Below are positions 50,023 through 58,065 of a DNA stretch of 64,000 nt, piece after piece. This DNA comes from Albirhodobacter sp042466415 (lineage in GTDB: Bacteria > Pseudomonadota > Alphaproteobacteria > Rhodobacterales > Rhodobacteraceae), in contig NZ_JAXHCH010000002.1 in assembly GCF_042466415.1 (NCBI RefSeq), positions 1,178,001 through 1,242,000 on the forward strand, given 5' to 3'. The stretch's first letter is position 1. Each line of letters opens with the position of its first letter. The translations under genes were made by a program, and so were the position numbers. A model generated the notes under the pieces. It made no database searches. It was given only the letters and a program-made list of their open reading frames with translations, and was not told where the DNA came from.

Positions 50023-51046
50023 ATTTCGCGACGACCGGCGCGCCGAGAATGACCAAAATCACCCGCGTCAGGTGGTGCACAATCACAAACCCTAAATCCG
50101 CGCCGGTGACGATGGCGAGCACCGTCATCTCCGCCTGCCCGCCCGGCGCGAAGGCAAGAAACGCATCAACCGGCGGCGCAAGGTCCAAGAGCGTGACCGC
50201 CTCCGTAAACAGCGCCGAGAGCGCCGCAAGGATCACGACGAACACCACACCCGTCGCCACAAAGCGCCGCAGCTCGCGCCATGTCACCCCCACGTAACAC
50301 ACCCCGATCCCCAATCCGATCAGCAACTGCGCCGTCAAGATAGCTTCTGCGGGCGGGCGCATGTGCAGCAACCCCGTGAGCGAAAAGGTCGCCGCCAAAA
50401 TCATGGGCCCCAGTATCGACGCGCCAAACAAACGCAACCGCTCCGCGATTTTCCACCCGCCAAGCGCCGCGATGATCATCAGGGCGATTTCATGAAGCGG
50501 CAAATCCCGCGCCGGCAGACCGATCGGATTGCCCAAGCCAACACCGTAAAGATGCACCGCGATGATGGGCGCGAGAGTGACGATAATAAGAACCCGCGTT
50601 GCATGGATCAGGGAGAGGGCCCGCGCATCGCCGCCCGCCTCCTGCCCGAAGACCACCATGTCTTGCAAACCACCCGGCATCGCCGCGTACCACGACGTCA
50701 CGCGGTCATAGCCGAGCGCGCGAAAATACGGCAAGCCAACCAGCGCGATAAGGCCGACGAACACCGGCACCAGCGCAACTGTTTGCATCATTTTGGGAAG
50801 GGCGTGCACAACATCCGGCGTGATCGATGCGCCCGCCGCCACGCCCAAAATCGTGCGCGCGGCGACAGATACCTGCCCCATCCCCTGCAATTTCATCCCC
50901 GCAAGGGCCGCCCCCAGACAGGCGAGAAGTGGCCCGAACAAAAACGGCAGCGGCAGCCCGAGCCCCCAAAAAACCCAAGCCCCCGCAAGCGCAATCGCAA
51001 GGGTGGCAGCACGGCGCGGCAGAGTCGATATCATGACGGTTCTCAT
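50003..51046 (-). CDS. AbrB-family membrane protein (PF05145 type)
   Basis: The protein has about 347 residues from the ATG at 51046; ATG 51034 is an alternative and neither has a strong Shine-Dalgarno. About ten hydrophobic segments form two similar halves, each with the AbrB pattern L-P-F-L-F-G-P-L-L or F-G-A-S-I-L-G-P-M followed later by A-M-P-G-G-L-Q-D-M or F-A-P-G-G-Q-A-E-M. Such proteins are predicted transporters or regulators. It is divergent from the tcu regulator gene with an operator-like palindrome between them, so it may be an alternative carboxylate transporter of this module. Confidence 0.88.
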   Translation of the reverse strand: MRTVMISTLPRRAATLAIALAGAWVFWGLGLPLPFLFGPLLACLGAALAGMKLQGMGQVSVAARTILGVAAGASITPDVVHALPKMMQTVALVPVFVGLIALVGLPYFRALGYDRVTSWYAAMPGGLQDMVVFGQEAGGDARALSLIHATRVLIIVTLAPIIAVHLYGVGLGNPIGLPARDLPLHEIALMIIAALGGWKIAERLRLFGASILGPMILAATFSLTGLLHMRPPAEAILTAQLLIGLGIGVCYVGVTWRELRRFVATGVVFVVILAALSALFTEAVTLLDLAPPVDAFLAFAPGGQAEMTVLAIVTGADLGFVIVHHLTRVILVILGAPVVAKFILRRD

Positions 51047-51069
51047 GGTTGACAGGTTTATGAATCCAG

Positions 51070-51089
51070 TTGTATACGCTTGGATACAA
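51070..51089. promoter_or_regulatory. TTGTAT-N8-ATACAA palindrome, candidate GntR operator
   Basis: Perfect 6-bp arms lie in the 60-bp gap between the divergent AbrB-type gene and the GntR gene. The position allows control of both promoters. The half-site resembles those reported for other FCD-type GntR regulators. Confidence 0.6.
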
Positions 51090-51106
51090 TAAGGCAAGAG
51101 GCCCCG

Positions 51107-51778
51107 ATGACCCACCCGACAGATGAAATCCCTCAAGGCGCAAGCGCCTATCGTCGTCTGCTCGATGAAATCCGGTCCGGTGCCCTACCGCCCGGCACAC
51201 GGTTGCGCGAAGTTGAGATCGCAGAGCGCCTCGGCCTGTCGCGCACCCCGATCCGGGAGGCAATGCGCCTGCTGGAGGCGGACGGGCTGGTCGTGCATCA
51301 GCCGCGCCTTGGCGCCACCGTGCGCACCCTCGACTATGCGGAAATCATGGAGCTCTACGAGATGCGCGCCGTTCTCGAGGGCACGGCCGCACGCCTCGCC
51401 GCACGTGCCGCATCCGAGGTGGAACTTGCCGAGCTATCCGCGCTCAACGATGAGTTTTGCGCCGCAGTCGGAGATCAGGATAAGGCGGCGGAACTGAACC
51501 GCCAATTTCACCTGATCTTGCAAGACGCCGCGAAGAACCGGTTTTTGATCAAATCGATCATCAGTTTGCAAAAGACGATGATGATCCTCGGCCCGACGAC
51601 CCTTCTGGATGTCGATCGTGCCCACGGCGCCGCGCAGGAGCATAAACGCATCCTCGCCGCGCTGATCGCCCGCGACGGCGCACAGGCCGAAACCGAAATG
51701 CGCGGCCATATCGAGGCCGCGCAACGGGCACGATTGAAGGGGTTGCGCGCGCGCGACCGTGCGATGGAGGAGGAGTGA
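51107..51778 (+). CDS. GntR-family transcriptional regulator (FCD) of the tcu operon
   Basis: The protein has 223 residues from ATG 51107, preceded by AAGAGG. The winged helix (~12-75) includes E-R-L-G-L-S-R-T-P-I-R-E-A-M-R-L-L. The FCD domain has the expected N-R-Q-F-H and Q-E-H-K-R-I histidine segments that bind a metal in this family. The gene is fused in an operon with tcuA: the stop TGA is followed immediately by ATG, and the tcuA Shine-Dalgarno lies in its last codons. In Salmonella the tcu regulator is LysR-type, so this is a different regulator. Confidence 0.92.
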   Translation: MTHPTDEIPQGASAYRRLLDEIRSGALPPGTRLREVEIAERLGLSRTPIREAMRLLEADGLVVHQPRLGATVRTLDYAEIMELYEMRAVLEGTAARLAARAASEVELAELSALNDEFCAAVGDQDKAAELNRQFHLILQDAAKNRFLIKSIISLQKTMMILGPTTLLDVDRAHGAAQEHKRILAALIARDGAQAETEMRGHIEAAQRARLKGLRARDRAMEEE

Positions 51779-53200
51779 ATGGCACAGTGTGATTGGGATG
51801 TGATCGTCGTCGGCGGCGGGAATGCGGCGCTTTGCGCGGCGATCACGGCGGCGGAAGCGGGCGCGAGTGTGCTGATTTTGGAGGGTGCGCCAAAGACCTA
51901 TCGCGGCGGCAATTCGCGCCACACGCGCAATTTCCGCTGTATGCATCAAGGCCCGCTCTCGCCTCTGACCGATGCCTATCATGAGGATGAGTATTTTAAA
52001 GATCTGATGCTGGTGACCAAGGGTAAAACCGATGAAGACTTGGCCCGTCTGACGATCCGCGCCTCCGAGGATTGCTTGCCGTGGATGAAGGCGCACGGGG
52101 TGCGCTTCCAGCCATCTCTCTCGGGGACACTGTCGCTGTCGCGGACCAATGCCTTCTTTCTGGGGGGCGGCAAGGCGTTGGTAAACGCCTATTACAATAC
52201 CGCCCAAGACCTTGGTATTACGATTAAATATGATGCGCAGGTGAGCCACATCGGCTTCGAAGGCCGACGCTTTACCCATGTCGACGTCTGCATCAACGGC
52301 GGGCCGAGCCAACGAATCCCAGGCCGCGCCGTCGTTTTAGCCTCGGGTGGGTTCCAATCGGATATCGACTGGCTGACCCACGCTTGGGGCCCGGCGGCGG
52401 CAAATTTCTTGATCCGCGGCACGCCCTATAATCGCGGCGTGGTCCTGCGGGACATGCTTGATCAAGGCGCGCAAAGCGTCGGTGATCCGACCCAGTGCCA
52501 TGCGGTCGCCATCGACGGACGCGCGCCAAAATTTGACGGCGGCATCGTCACACGGCTCGATTGTGTGCCCTTCTCGATCGTGGTGAACCGCGACGCCGAG
52601 CGGTTCTACGACGAGGGCGAGGACGTCTGGCCCAAACGCTACGCAATTTGGGGGCGGCTCGTGGCGGCGCAACCCGATCAGGTCGGCTTTGCTATCATTG
52701 ACGCGCGCGCCCGCGATCTGTTTATGCCCTCGGTCTTTCCGCCCGTGCAGGCGGACACGATTGAGGCGTTGGGCGACAAGCTGGGCCTTGATGGCGACGC
52801 GCTCGCCCGAACCGTCGCCCAGTTCAACGCTGCCTGCTCTGAAGGGGCCTTCACGCCGACGGAGTTGGACGGGTTGAGCACCACCGGACTGACCCCGCCC
52901 AAGACCAACTGGGCGCGCTCCATCAGCCAGCCGCCCTTCTACGGATATCAACTGCGCCCCGGTGTGACATTTACCTATCTGGGCCTAAAGACCGGCGCGG
53001 ATGCCCGCGTGCAAGGCCCCCAAGGACCGATCGAGAATGTGTTTGCCGCTGGCGAGATCATGGCCGGCTCCATTCTTGGCCAAGGCTATCTGGCGGGGTT
53101 TGGCATGACGATCGGCACCGTATTCGGCCGGATTGCGGGCCGTGAAGCCGCCAAACTTATCGACCTTGCAAAGACCTCGGAGATGCCCCATGTCGTTTGA
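51779..53200 (+). CDS. tcuA: FAD-dependent tricarballylate dehydrogenase TcuA
   Basis: The 473-residue flavoprotein has the FAD loop V-G-G-G-N-A-A-L near residue 12, a G-G-N-S-R-H-T-R-N-F segment near 44, and the C-terminal A-G-E-I-M-A-G-S segment near 424. These place it with TcuA and related fumarate-reductase-like enzymes. TcuA oxidises tricarballylate to cis-aconitate, passing electrons to TcuB. A GGAGGAGG stretch precedes the start. It overlaps tcuB by 11 bp, reinforcing the assignment. The substrate could be a related tricarboxylate. Confidence 0.9.
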   Translation: MAQCDWDVIVVGGGNAALCAAITAAEAGASVLILEGAPKTYRGGNSRHTRNFRCMHQGPLSPLTDAYHEDEYFKDLMLVTKGKTDEDLARLTIRASEDCLPWMKAHGVRFQPSLSGTLSLSRTNAFFLGGGKALVNAYYNTAQDLGITIKYDAQVSHIGFEGRRFTHVDVCINGGPSQRIPGRAVVLASGGFQSDIDWLTHAWGPAAANFLIRGTPYNRGVVLRDMLDQGAQSVGDPTQCHAVAIDGRAPKFDGGIVTRLDCVPFSIVVNRDAERFYDEGEDVWPKRYAIWGRLVAAQPDQVGFAIIDARARDLFMPSVFPPVQADTIEALGDKLGLDGDALARTVAQFNAACSEGAFTPTELDGLSTTGLTPPKTNWARSISQPPFYGYQLRPGVTFTYLGLKTGADARVQGPQGPIENVFAAGEIMAGSILGQGYLAGFGMTIGTVFGRIAGREAAKLIDLAKTSEMPHVV

Positions 53201-54272
53201 CCTCCCAAGCTCGCCCCCCCATGAGGAGGCCCGCCGCCAGATCGAGATCTGCAACGCGTGCCGCTATTGCGAAGGGTTCTGTTCGGTCTTCCCCGCGATG
53301 ACCCGCGAGAAATCCTTTGCGGACGGGGATCTTACGCATCTTGCAAACCTGTGCCACAACTGCCGCGGGTGTCAGTATTCGTGCCAATACACCGCCCCGC
53401 ATGAGTTCGCGCTTAACCTTCCCGCAGCGCTTGCCGAGGTGCGCCAAGACAGTTGGGAGCGTCTCGTCGGCCCGCAACGCCTCGCGCGCGCGTTCCATAA
53501 GAGCGGCACGGCCATCGCAGCAACCCTCGTTGTTGGATTTGCCGCCGTTATGGCGCTGATCACGATGATTGAACCGGCGAGCGGCGAAGGATTCTACGCC
53601 GAAATGTCGCATAATCTGATGGTCGCGCTCTTCGCGCCTGCTTTCTTGCTGCCGCTCGTGGCTGTCGCGATGGGGCTCCGGCGCTACTGGCGTGAGACGG
53701 GTGCGCCGCGCATGGCCCTCTCGGATTGGCACGGTGCCCTGAAGCAGGCCGCCAGCCTCAAGAACTTGAACCGCGGACAAGGTCAGGGCTGTAACTTCGA
53801 GAAAGAGGATCGGTATTCCGACACGCGCCGCATTTTGCACCAAACGGTTATGTACGGCTTTTTGCTATGCTTTGCAGCCACTTCCAGCGCGACATTAATG
53901 CATTACCTGTTCAACATGCCCGCGCCCTATCCGGTCTTCAGCCCGCCTAAACTCTTGGGTGTGACGGGCGGGATTGCCTTGGTGATCGGCACAATCGGTC
54001 TGGGCTGGCTCAAGACACAAGCCGATCCCGAGCTGGGCGCGAAACGGGTTTGGGGCGGCGAAATGGGCTTTATCGCCCTGCTCGGGTTCACGGGCGGCTC
54101 GGGCCTTGCGCTCTACGCGGCGACGGGGACGGCGCTCATGCCGGTGATCCTCGCGCTGCATCTGGGGGCTGTCGCGACGTGCTTTTTGCTCCTGCCTTAC
54201 ACGAAAATGGTGCACGGGTTCTTCCGTCTGACCGCTCTGATCGCCGAGGAGGCGATCAAGCGCCGCGCATGA
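53190..54272 (+). CDS. tcuB: Tricarballylate utilisation electron-transfer protein TcuB
   Basis: The protein has 360 residues from ATG 53190, inside the tcuA 3' end. The N-terminus has two iron-sulfur motifs, C-N-A-C-R-Y-C-E-G-F-C near residue 22 and C-H-N-C-R-G-C-Q-Y-S-C near 57. Several membrane segments follow with histidines suited to haem or quinone binding (M-L/V-H near the helices). TcuB is the membrane protein that reoxidises TcuA's FAD into the electron-transport chain. It is the last gene of the operon. A separate TcuC transporter is missing; the TTT system upstream may replace it. Confidence 0.92.
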   Translation: MSFDLPSSPPHEEARRQIEICNACRYCEGFCSVFPAMTREKSFADGDLTHLANLCHNCRGCQYSCQYTAPHEFALNLPAALAEVRQDSWERLVGPQRLARAFHKSGTAIAATLVVGFAAVMALITMIEPASGEGFYAEMSHNLMVALFAPAFLLPLVAVAMGLRRYWRETGAPRMALSDWHGALKQAASLKNLNRGQGQGCNFEKEDRYSDTRRILHQTVMYGFLLCFAATSSATLMHYLFNMPAPYPVFSPPKLLGVTGGIALVIGTIGLGWLKTQADPELGAKRVWGGEMGFIALLGFTGGSGLALYAATGTALMPVILALHLGAVATCFLLLPYTKMVHGFFRLTALIAEEAIKRRA

Positions 54273-54317
54273 CAGATCGGGCGGCGCGGGCATACCGCGC
54301 CGCCCTGTTATGATGGG

Positions 54318-55331
54318 TCAGAACCCCTCCAACACGAGCTTCCCCTTGGCCTTGTTCGTCTCCAAAATCGCATGAGCGCGTTTGAGCGTCGCCGCATCGA
54401 TCTTACCCAGAACCTCCGTCGCCGTCGATTGAATGGTGCCCGCATCCAAAAGATCAGCGACCTCATTGAGGATCTCATGTTGATGCGACATATCTGCCGT
54501 TTGGAACAAGGATCGCGTGAACATCAGCTCCCAATGCGTTGAAATCGCTTTAGCTTTGAAAGGCATGATGTTGAGCGTATCGGGGTCGTCGATCAGGCCA
54601 AACCGGCCTTGCGGGGCGATAAACGCGGCCACCTGTTCGACATATTGGTGGCTGTGCGTCGTGGAAAACACGTAGCCCGGCTGACCGATATCGAGCGCCT
54701 CGATCTGTGGCGTGAGGGGGTGCGTGTGATCGATCACGTGATGCGCGCCCAAGGCGAGCGCCCAATCGCGGGTCTCCGGACGCGACGCCGTGGCGATAAC
54801 CGTCAAATCCGTTTTTGCGCGCAAAAGCTGAATCGCGATGGAACCGACGCCGCCCGCGCCGCCGATGATCAAAACCGCCCGTGCAGCCCCTGGCACAGGG
54901 TCCGTCACCCGCAAGCGATCAAACAACATCTCGTAAGCCGTCAACGCAGTCTGTGGCAGCGCCGCCGCCGCGGACAAGACCACCGACTTGGGCGCATGGC
55001 CCACAATCCGCTCATCCACCAAATGGAATTCGGCATTGGTGCCCGACCGGTTGATCGCCCCAGCATACCAACCAAGATCGCCTACCTTAACGAGCGAAAC
55101 CGCATCCCCGACCTCAACCACCTCGCCGACCGCATCCCAGCCCAAAACTGCCGGCGCTTCGCTCGGTGCAGGGCGGTTCTGGCGGATCTTAAAATCAACC
55201 GGGTTGACCGATACCGCCTGCACACGCACCAAAAGATCGCGGCCAGACGCGCTTGGCTTATCAAGTGTCAGGTCAAGCAGCGCATCTTCACGGTCCAACG
55301 CGCCTGCGGTTTTATATCCAACAGCTTTCAT
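54318..55331 (-). CDS. MDR-superfamily zinc-independent alcohol dehydrogenase/quinone reductase
   Basis: The protein has 337 residues from ATG 55331, which follows GAGGAG. The GroES-like domain (V-S-V-N-P-V-D-F-K-I-R, V-L-G-W-D-A-V-G) and Rossmann loop I-G-G-A-G-G-V-G near residue 157 match the zinc-binding-family-like oxidoreductases related to quinone reductase; zinc ligands are not conserved. It is divergent from a LysR gene with a 136-bp AT-rich gap, the usual arrangement for a LysR target. Confidence 0.9.
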   Translation of the reverse strand: MKAVGYKTAGALDREDALLDLTLDKPSASGRDLLVRVQAVSVNPVDFKIRQNRPAPSEAPAVLGWDAVGEVVEVGDAVSLVKVGDLGWYAGAINRSGTNAEFHLVDERIVGHAPKSVVLSAAAALPQTALTAYEMLFDRLRVTDPVPGAARAVLIIGGAGGVGSIAIQLLRAKTDLTVIATASRPETRDWALALGAHHVIDHTHPLTPQIEALDIGQPGYVFSTTHSHQYVEQVAAFIAPQGRFGLIDDPDTLNIMPFKAKAISTHWELMFTRSLFQTADMSHQHEILNEVADLLDAGTIQSTATEVLGKIDAATLKRAHAILETNKAKGKLVLEGF

Positions 55332-55467
55332 CTCACTCTCCTCGATCAACGCAAATTCGGGCTCGCGTCACCTTTGACGGAGCGGTCTAAGAGAGTGTAG
55401 ATTATATTCTAAATTAATGTCAGTTAGACAAAATAGATTTCAAAATTCGGATTACGGAGATAATCCA

Positions 55468-56367
55468 ATGGACACCCAAAGCGTCAGACTATTTGTTCTT
55501 TGCGCAGATAAGCTCAATATCAGCGCCTCGGGCCGCGAATTGGGCATGGCGCCCGCCGTCGCCAGCGCGAAGCTTGCCAAGCTGGAGGAATTGCTCGGGG
55601 CCGATCTGTTCCGGCGCTCCACGCGCAAAGTGTCCCTCTCTGTGGAGGGCGCGGATTTTCTGCCCTTCGCGCGTGAGATCCTTGCGCAAGAGGATGCCGC
55701 CCTCGCCGCATTGGGACGCGCAACCCCAAATATCAGCGGCACCCTGCGCTTCGCCGCGCCGAGCACCTTCGCACAGCTCTACATCGCGCCGATCCTGCCG
55801 AAATTTATCGCTCAATACCCTGATATAACACTAGATTTGCGCCTGTCAGATACCCAGTTCAACCTGATCGAAGGCAGTTTTGATCTTGCGCTGCGCAATA
55901 TGGTCATGACGGATTCGAGCTTGAAGGGCCGAAAACTGGCCGATGACACGCGGGTTTTGTGCGCATCGCCCGCCTATCTTGCCGCGCACGGAACGCCGCA
56001 AACGCCCGAAGCGCTCATCGCGCATCAGCTCATCGCGTTTCGTGATTTATCGACGCGTCGGCTGATCAACTTGCGCGGCGAGACCGCGTTATTTGACCCA
56101 AAGGCGGCGCGGGCGCGGTTGGTGTTTGATGACGGGTTGAGCCAGAAACTCGCGACGGTGGCGGGCGCGGGCATCTCGATCAATTCGCTGTGGAGTGTGC
56201 ACCAAGACCTCACATCGGGACGCTTGGTGCGCGTGCTTCCCGAGTACGTCTTGGATCAGCAGACGGCGCTTTGGCTTGTTTACCCGAAATCGAACGTCCT
56301 GACGGCCAAGGTGCGGGTGTTTATCGACTTCCTGCGCGAGAATTTTACCCTCACCACATCGGCCTAA
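55468..56367 (+). CDS. LysR-family transcriptional regulator
   Basis: The protein has 299 residues from ATG 55468, with GGAG upstream; the longer frame from 55417 is less likely. The helix-turn-helix (N-I-S-A-S-G-R-E-L-G-M-A-P-A-V-A-S-A-K-L) and the effector-domain pattern (L-R-F-A-A-P-S-T-F-A) place it in the CrgA/YhjC-like subgroup, whose divergent targets are often MDR or SDR oxidoreductases, as here. Confidence 0.92.
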   Translation: MDTQSVRLFVLCADKLNISASGRELGMAPAVASAKLAKLEELLGADLFRRSTRKVSLSVEGADFLPFAREILAQEDAALAALGRATPNISGTLRFAAPSTFAQLYIAPILPKFIAQYPDITLDLRLSDTQFNLIEGSFDLALRNMVMTDSSLKGRKLADDTRVLCASPAYLAAHGTPQTPEALIAHQLIAFRDLSTRRLINLRGETALFDPKAARARLVFDDGLSQKLATVAGAGISINSLWSVHQDLTSGRLVRVLPEYVLDQQTALWLVYPKSNVLTAKVRVFIDFLRENFTLTTSA

Positions 56368-56369
56368 CG

Positions 56370-56603
56370 TCAATCGTCCAGCGGGCCATCATCCGGCGTC
56401 GTGTTGAGAAAGATGCGCCCGATGGCCTTCACAAACGGCAGGTTTACGACGATCAGAATCCCCGCCGCGATCAAAAGCCGCGTCAGGGTGCTGACGGGCA
56501 TCGGGTCCGCGTCATCCGCGTAGAGATGGATTATCACCGTGACTACGAGGAACAAGATCGCAAGCAAACGCAAATGGCGAAACAAAACCGGCCGTGACGT
56601 CAT
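56370..56603 (-). CDS. Small two-TM hypothetical membrane protein
   Basis: The protein has 77 residues from ATG 56603; CAGGAG lies three to four bases upstream. A GTG at 56615 is possible but has poor spacing. Two hydrophobic segments (about residues 11-28 and 42-60) are joined by an Asp-rich loop (A-D-D-A-D) with an acidic C-terminus (D-D-G-P-L-D-D). I recognise no family. Its stop lies 3 bp from the convergent LysR stop. Confidence 0.6.
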   Translation of the reverse strand: MTSRPVLFRHLRLLAILFLVVTVIIHLYADDADPMPVSTLTRLLIAAGILIVVNLPFVKAIGRIFLNTTPDDGPLDD

Positions 56604-56681
56604 AGGCTCCTGCACTCCTTGATCCGCATGGGGCCAGTATCCAGATCATCGCCGCTGCCGCAAGCGCGATAAACGCGTGGA

Positions 56682-57608
56682 TTACGGCTCCTGCGCAACG
56701 CGGATCGGCAAATCATGCTGCGCCGCGAAGGCCACTGTGGCGCGGCGGAAGCCCTCGCACAGATCGCGGTACATCGGCACGAACATATGCTCGGCCGGTA
56801 AAACAAACCGCAAATCCGCCGCGACCTTGGGCAGATACGGGCGCGCCACGACATTATGCGGCGCGAACAGCGGGAAGGAGAACGGCTCCGCGATGTTGAC
56901 ATGGCGCTTGTTGGACAACAGCGCGTAGCGCACCCACGAGGATTGGCACCAGATCCGTTTTGACGCCTTCTCCCCCGCGAGCAAACGGGTTTCGTCATCA
57001 TTGGGCAGGAGAACGGAATCGTTCTCGAACCCGATCAAACTATGCCCCGCCAGATCGCGGCTGGTCACGACATCCATCTTGGCCAGCACATGTTCCGCAT
57101 GGACCGCCACGATGTAATCGGCCTGCGCGAAGGGCAATGTCTGCACACCGTCCATCTGGCAAAACCCGACCGTCACCCCGAAATCCAGTTTGCGGCTGCC
57201 GAAGGAGGCGATCATCTCTGGCGGCTGCTGGGCGAGGATGTCGATGAAAACATTCGGGTATTTCAGGTGGAACCCTTCCAAAACCGCCGGAAGAACCGCC
57301 GTTGCGATCGTGGGGATGCACGCAAGCCGGATGCGATCATTCACCCCTTCGCGGATCTCTGCGGCGACGCGTTGCAAGGTTTGGGCATTGTCATAGACCC
57401 CCTCAGCGACGTTAAAAAACGCCAATCCGCGCGCCGTCGGGCGCACGCCCCGCCCCGCCTTGTCGAACAGCTCAAAGCCGACATTGCGCGCGAGCTCCGC
57501 GATCAGGCGGCTGACGCCCGATTGCGTGAGGCCCATCGTATCCGCCGCCGATGCCAAGGTGCCCGTGCGGACGACAAGCAAAAACGCCTGAAGTTGTCTG
57601 AATGTCAT
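56682..57608 (-). CDS. LysR-family transcriptional regulator
   Basis: The 308-residue protein has an N-terminal winged helix (G-T-L-A-S-A-A-D-T-M-G-L-T-Q-S-G-V-S-R-L recognition region) and a LysR effector domain with I-R-L-A-C-I-P-T-I-A at about residue 95. Downstream on the same strand is only the small membrane protein gene. The divergent, distant (457 bp) oppA gene is the best candidate target. Confidence 0.92.
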   Translation of the reverse strand: MTFRQLQAFLLVVRTGTLASAADTMGLTQSGVSRLIAELARNVGFELFDKAGRGVRPTARGLAFFNVAEGVYDNAQTLQRVAAEIREGVNDRIRLACIPTIATAVLPAVLEGFHLKYPNVFIDILAQQPPEMIASFGSRKLDFGVTVGFCQMDGVQTLPFAQADYIVAVHAEHVLAKMDVVTSRDLAGHSLIGFENDSVLLPNDDETRLLAGEKASKRIWCQSSWVRYALLSNKRHVNIAEPFSFPLFAPHNVVARPYLPKVAADLRFVLPAEHMFVPMYRDLCEGFRRATVAFAAQHDLPIRVAQEP

Positions 57609-58065
57609 TCCCGCCGCCCCGACTTACTTGCCACTTCAATGGCGCTTTTTGATCCCGATTTCGGTAGATATCGCACCGCTCGGTGGGTAGCCCTCGGATC
57701 AATCCCCATGACCAACCTTCGCCGTGATCGCTCAGATAGCATCCCCACAGCACAAATCAACCGGCTCAAAATCGCACCAAACTTACGCATTTCGCACAAA
57801 ATTAAGGCAAAACCCCAAAGACCGTCACACAACCCGTCTTGAGCAGCAGCGCGGGAAATCCACTAAGCCACCAAAATTCTTACCTATTTTTACAAGCCAT
57901 GCGGGATTGTCACCAATCAGGAGTTTTTAGCACGACTCCACCGCCGTGAGAGACATTAACGTCGTCACATAAGCGTCAACATTGCCTGCATGTTCCTTTC
58001 CGGCGGTTGATTTAACAGGGTTTGATTTCAAAAAGACGCCGATTAACAGGCGCTAAGGAGCTGAA
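57609..58065. other. Intergenic region upstream of the opp operon
   Basis: This 457 bp divergent region lies between a LysR gene and oppA. It is AT-richer than the flanks and probably holds the oppA leader and promoter. TAAGGAG precedes the oppA start. A small stem CGCC-GATTAACA-GGCG lies just before that Shine-Dalgarno. No gene or clear riboswitch is visible. Confidence 0.5.
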
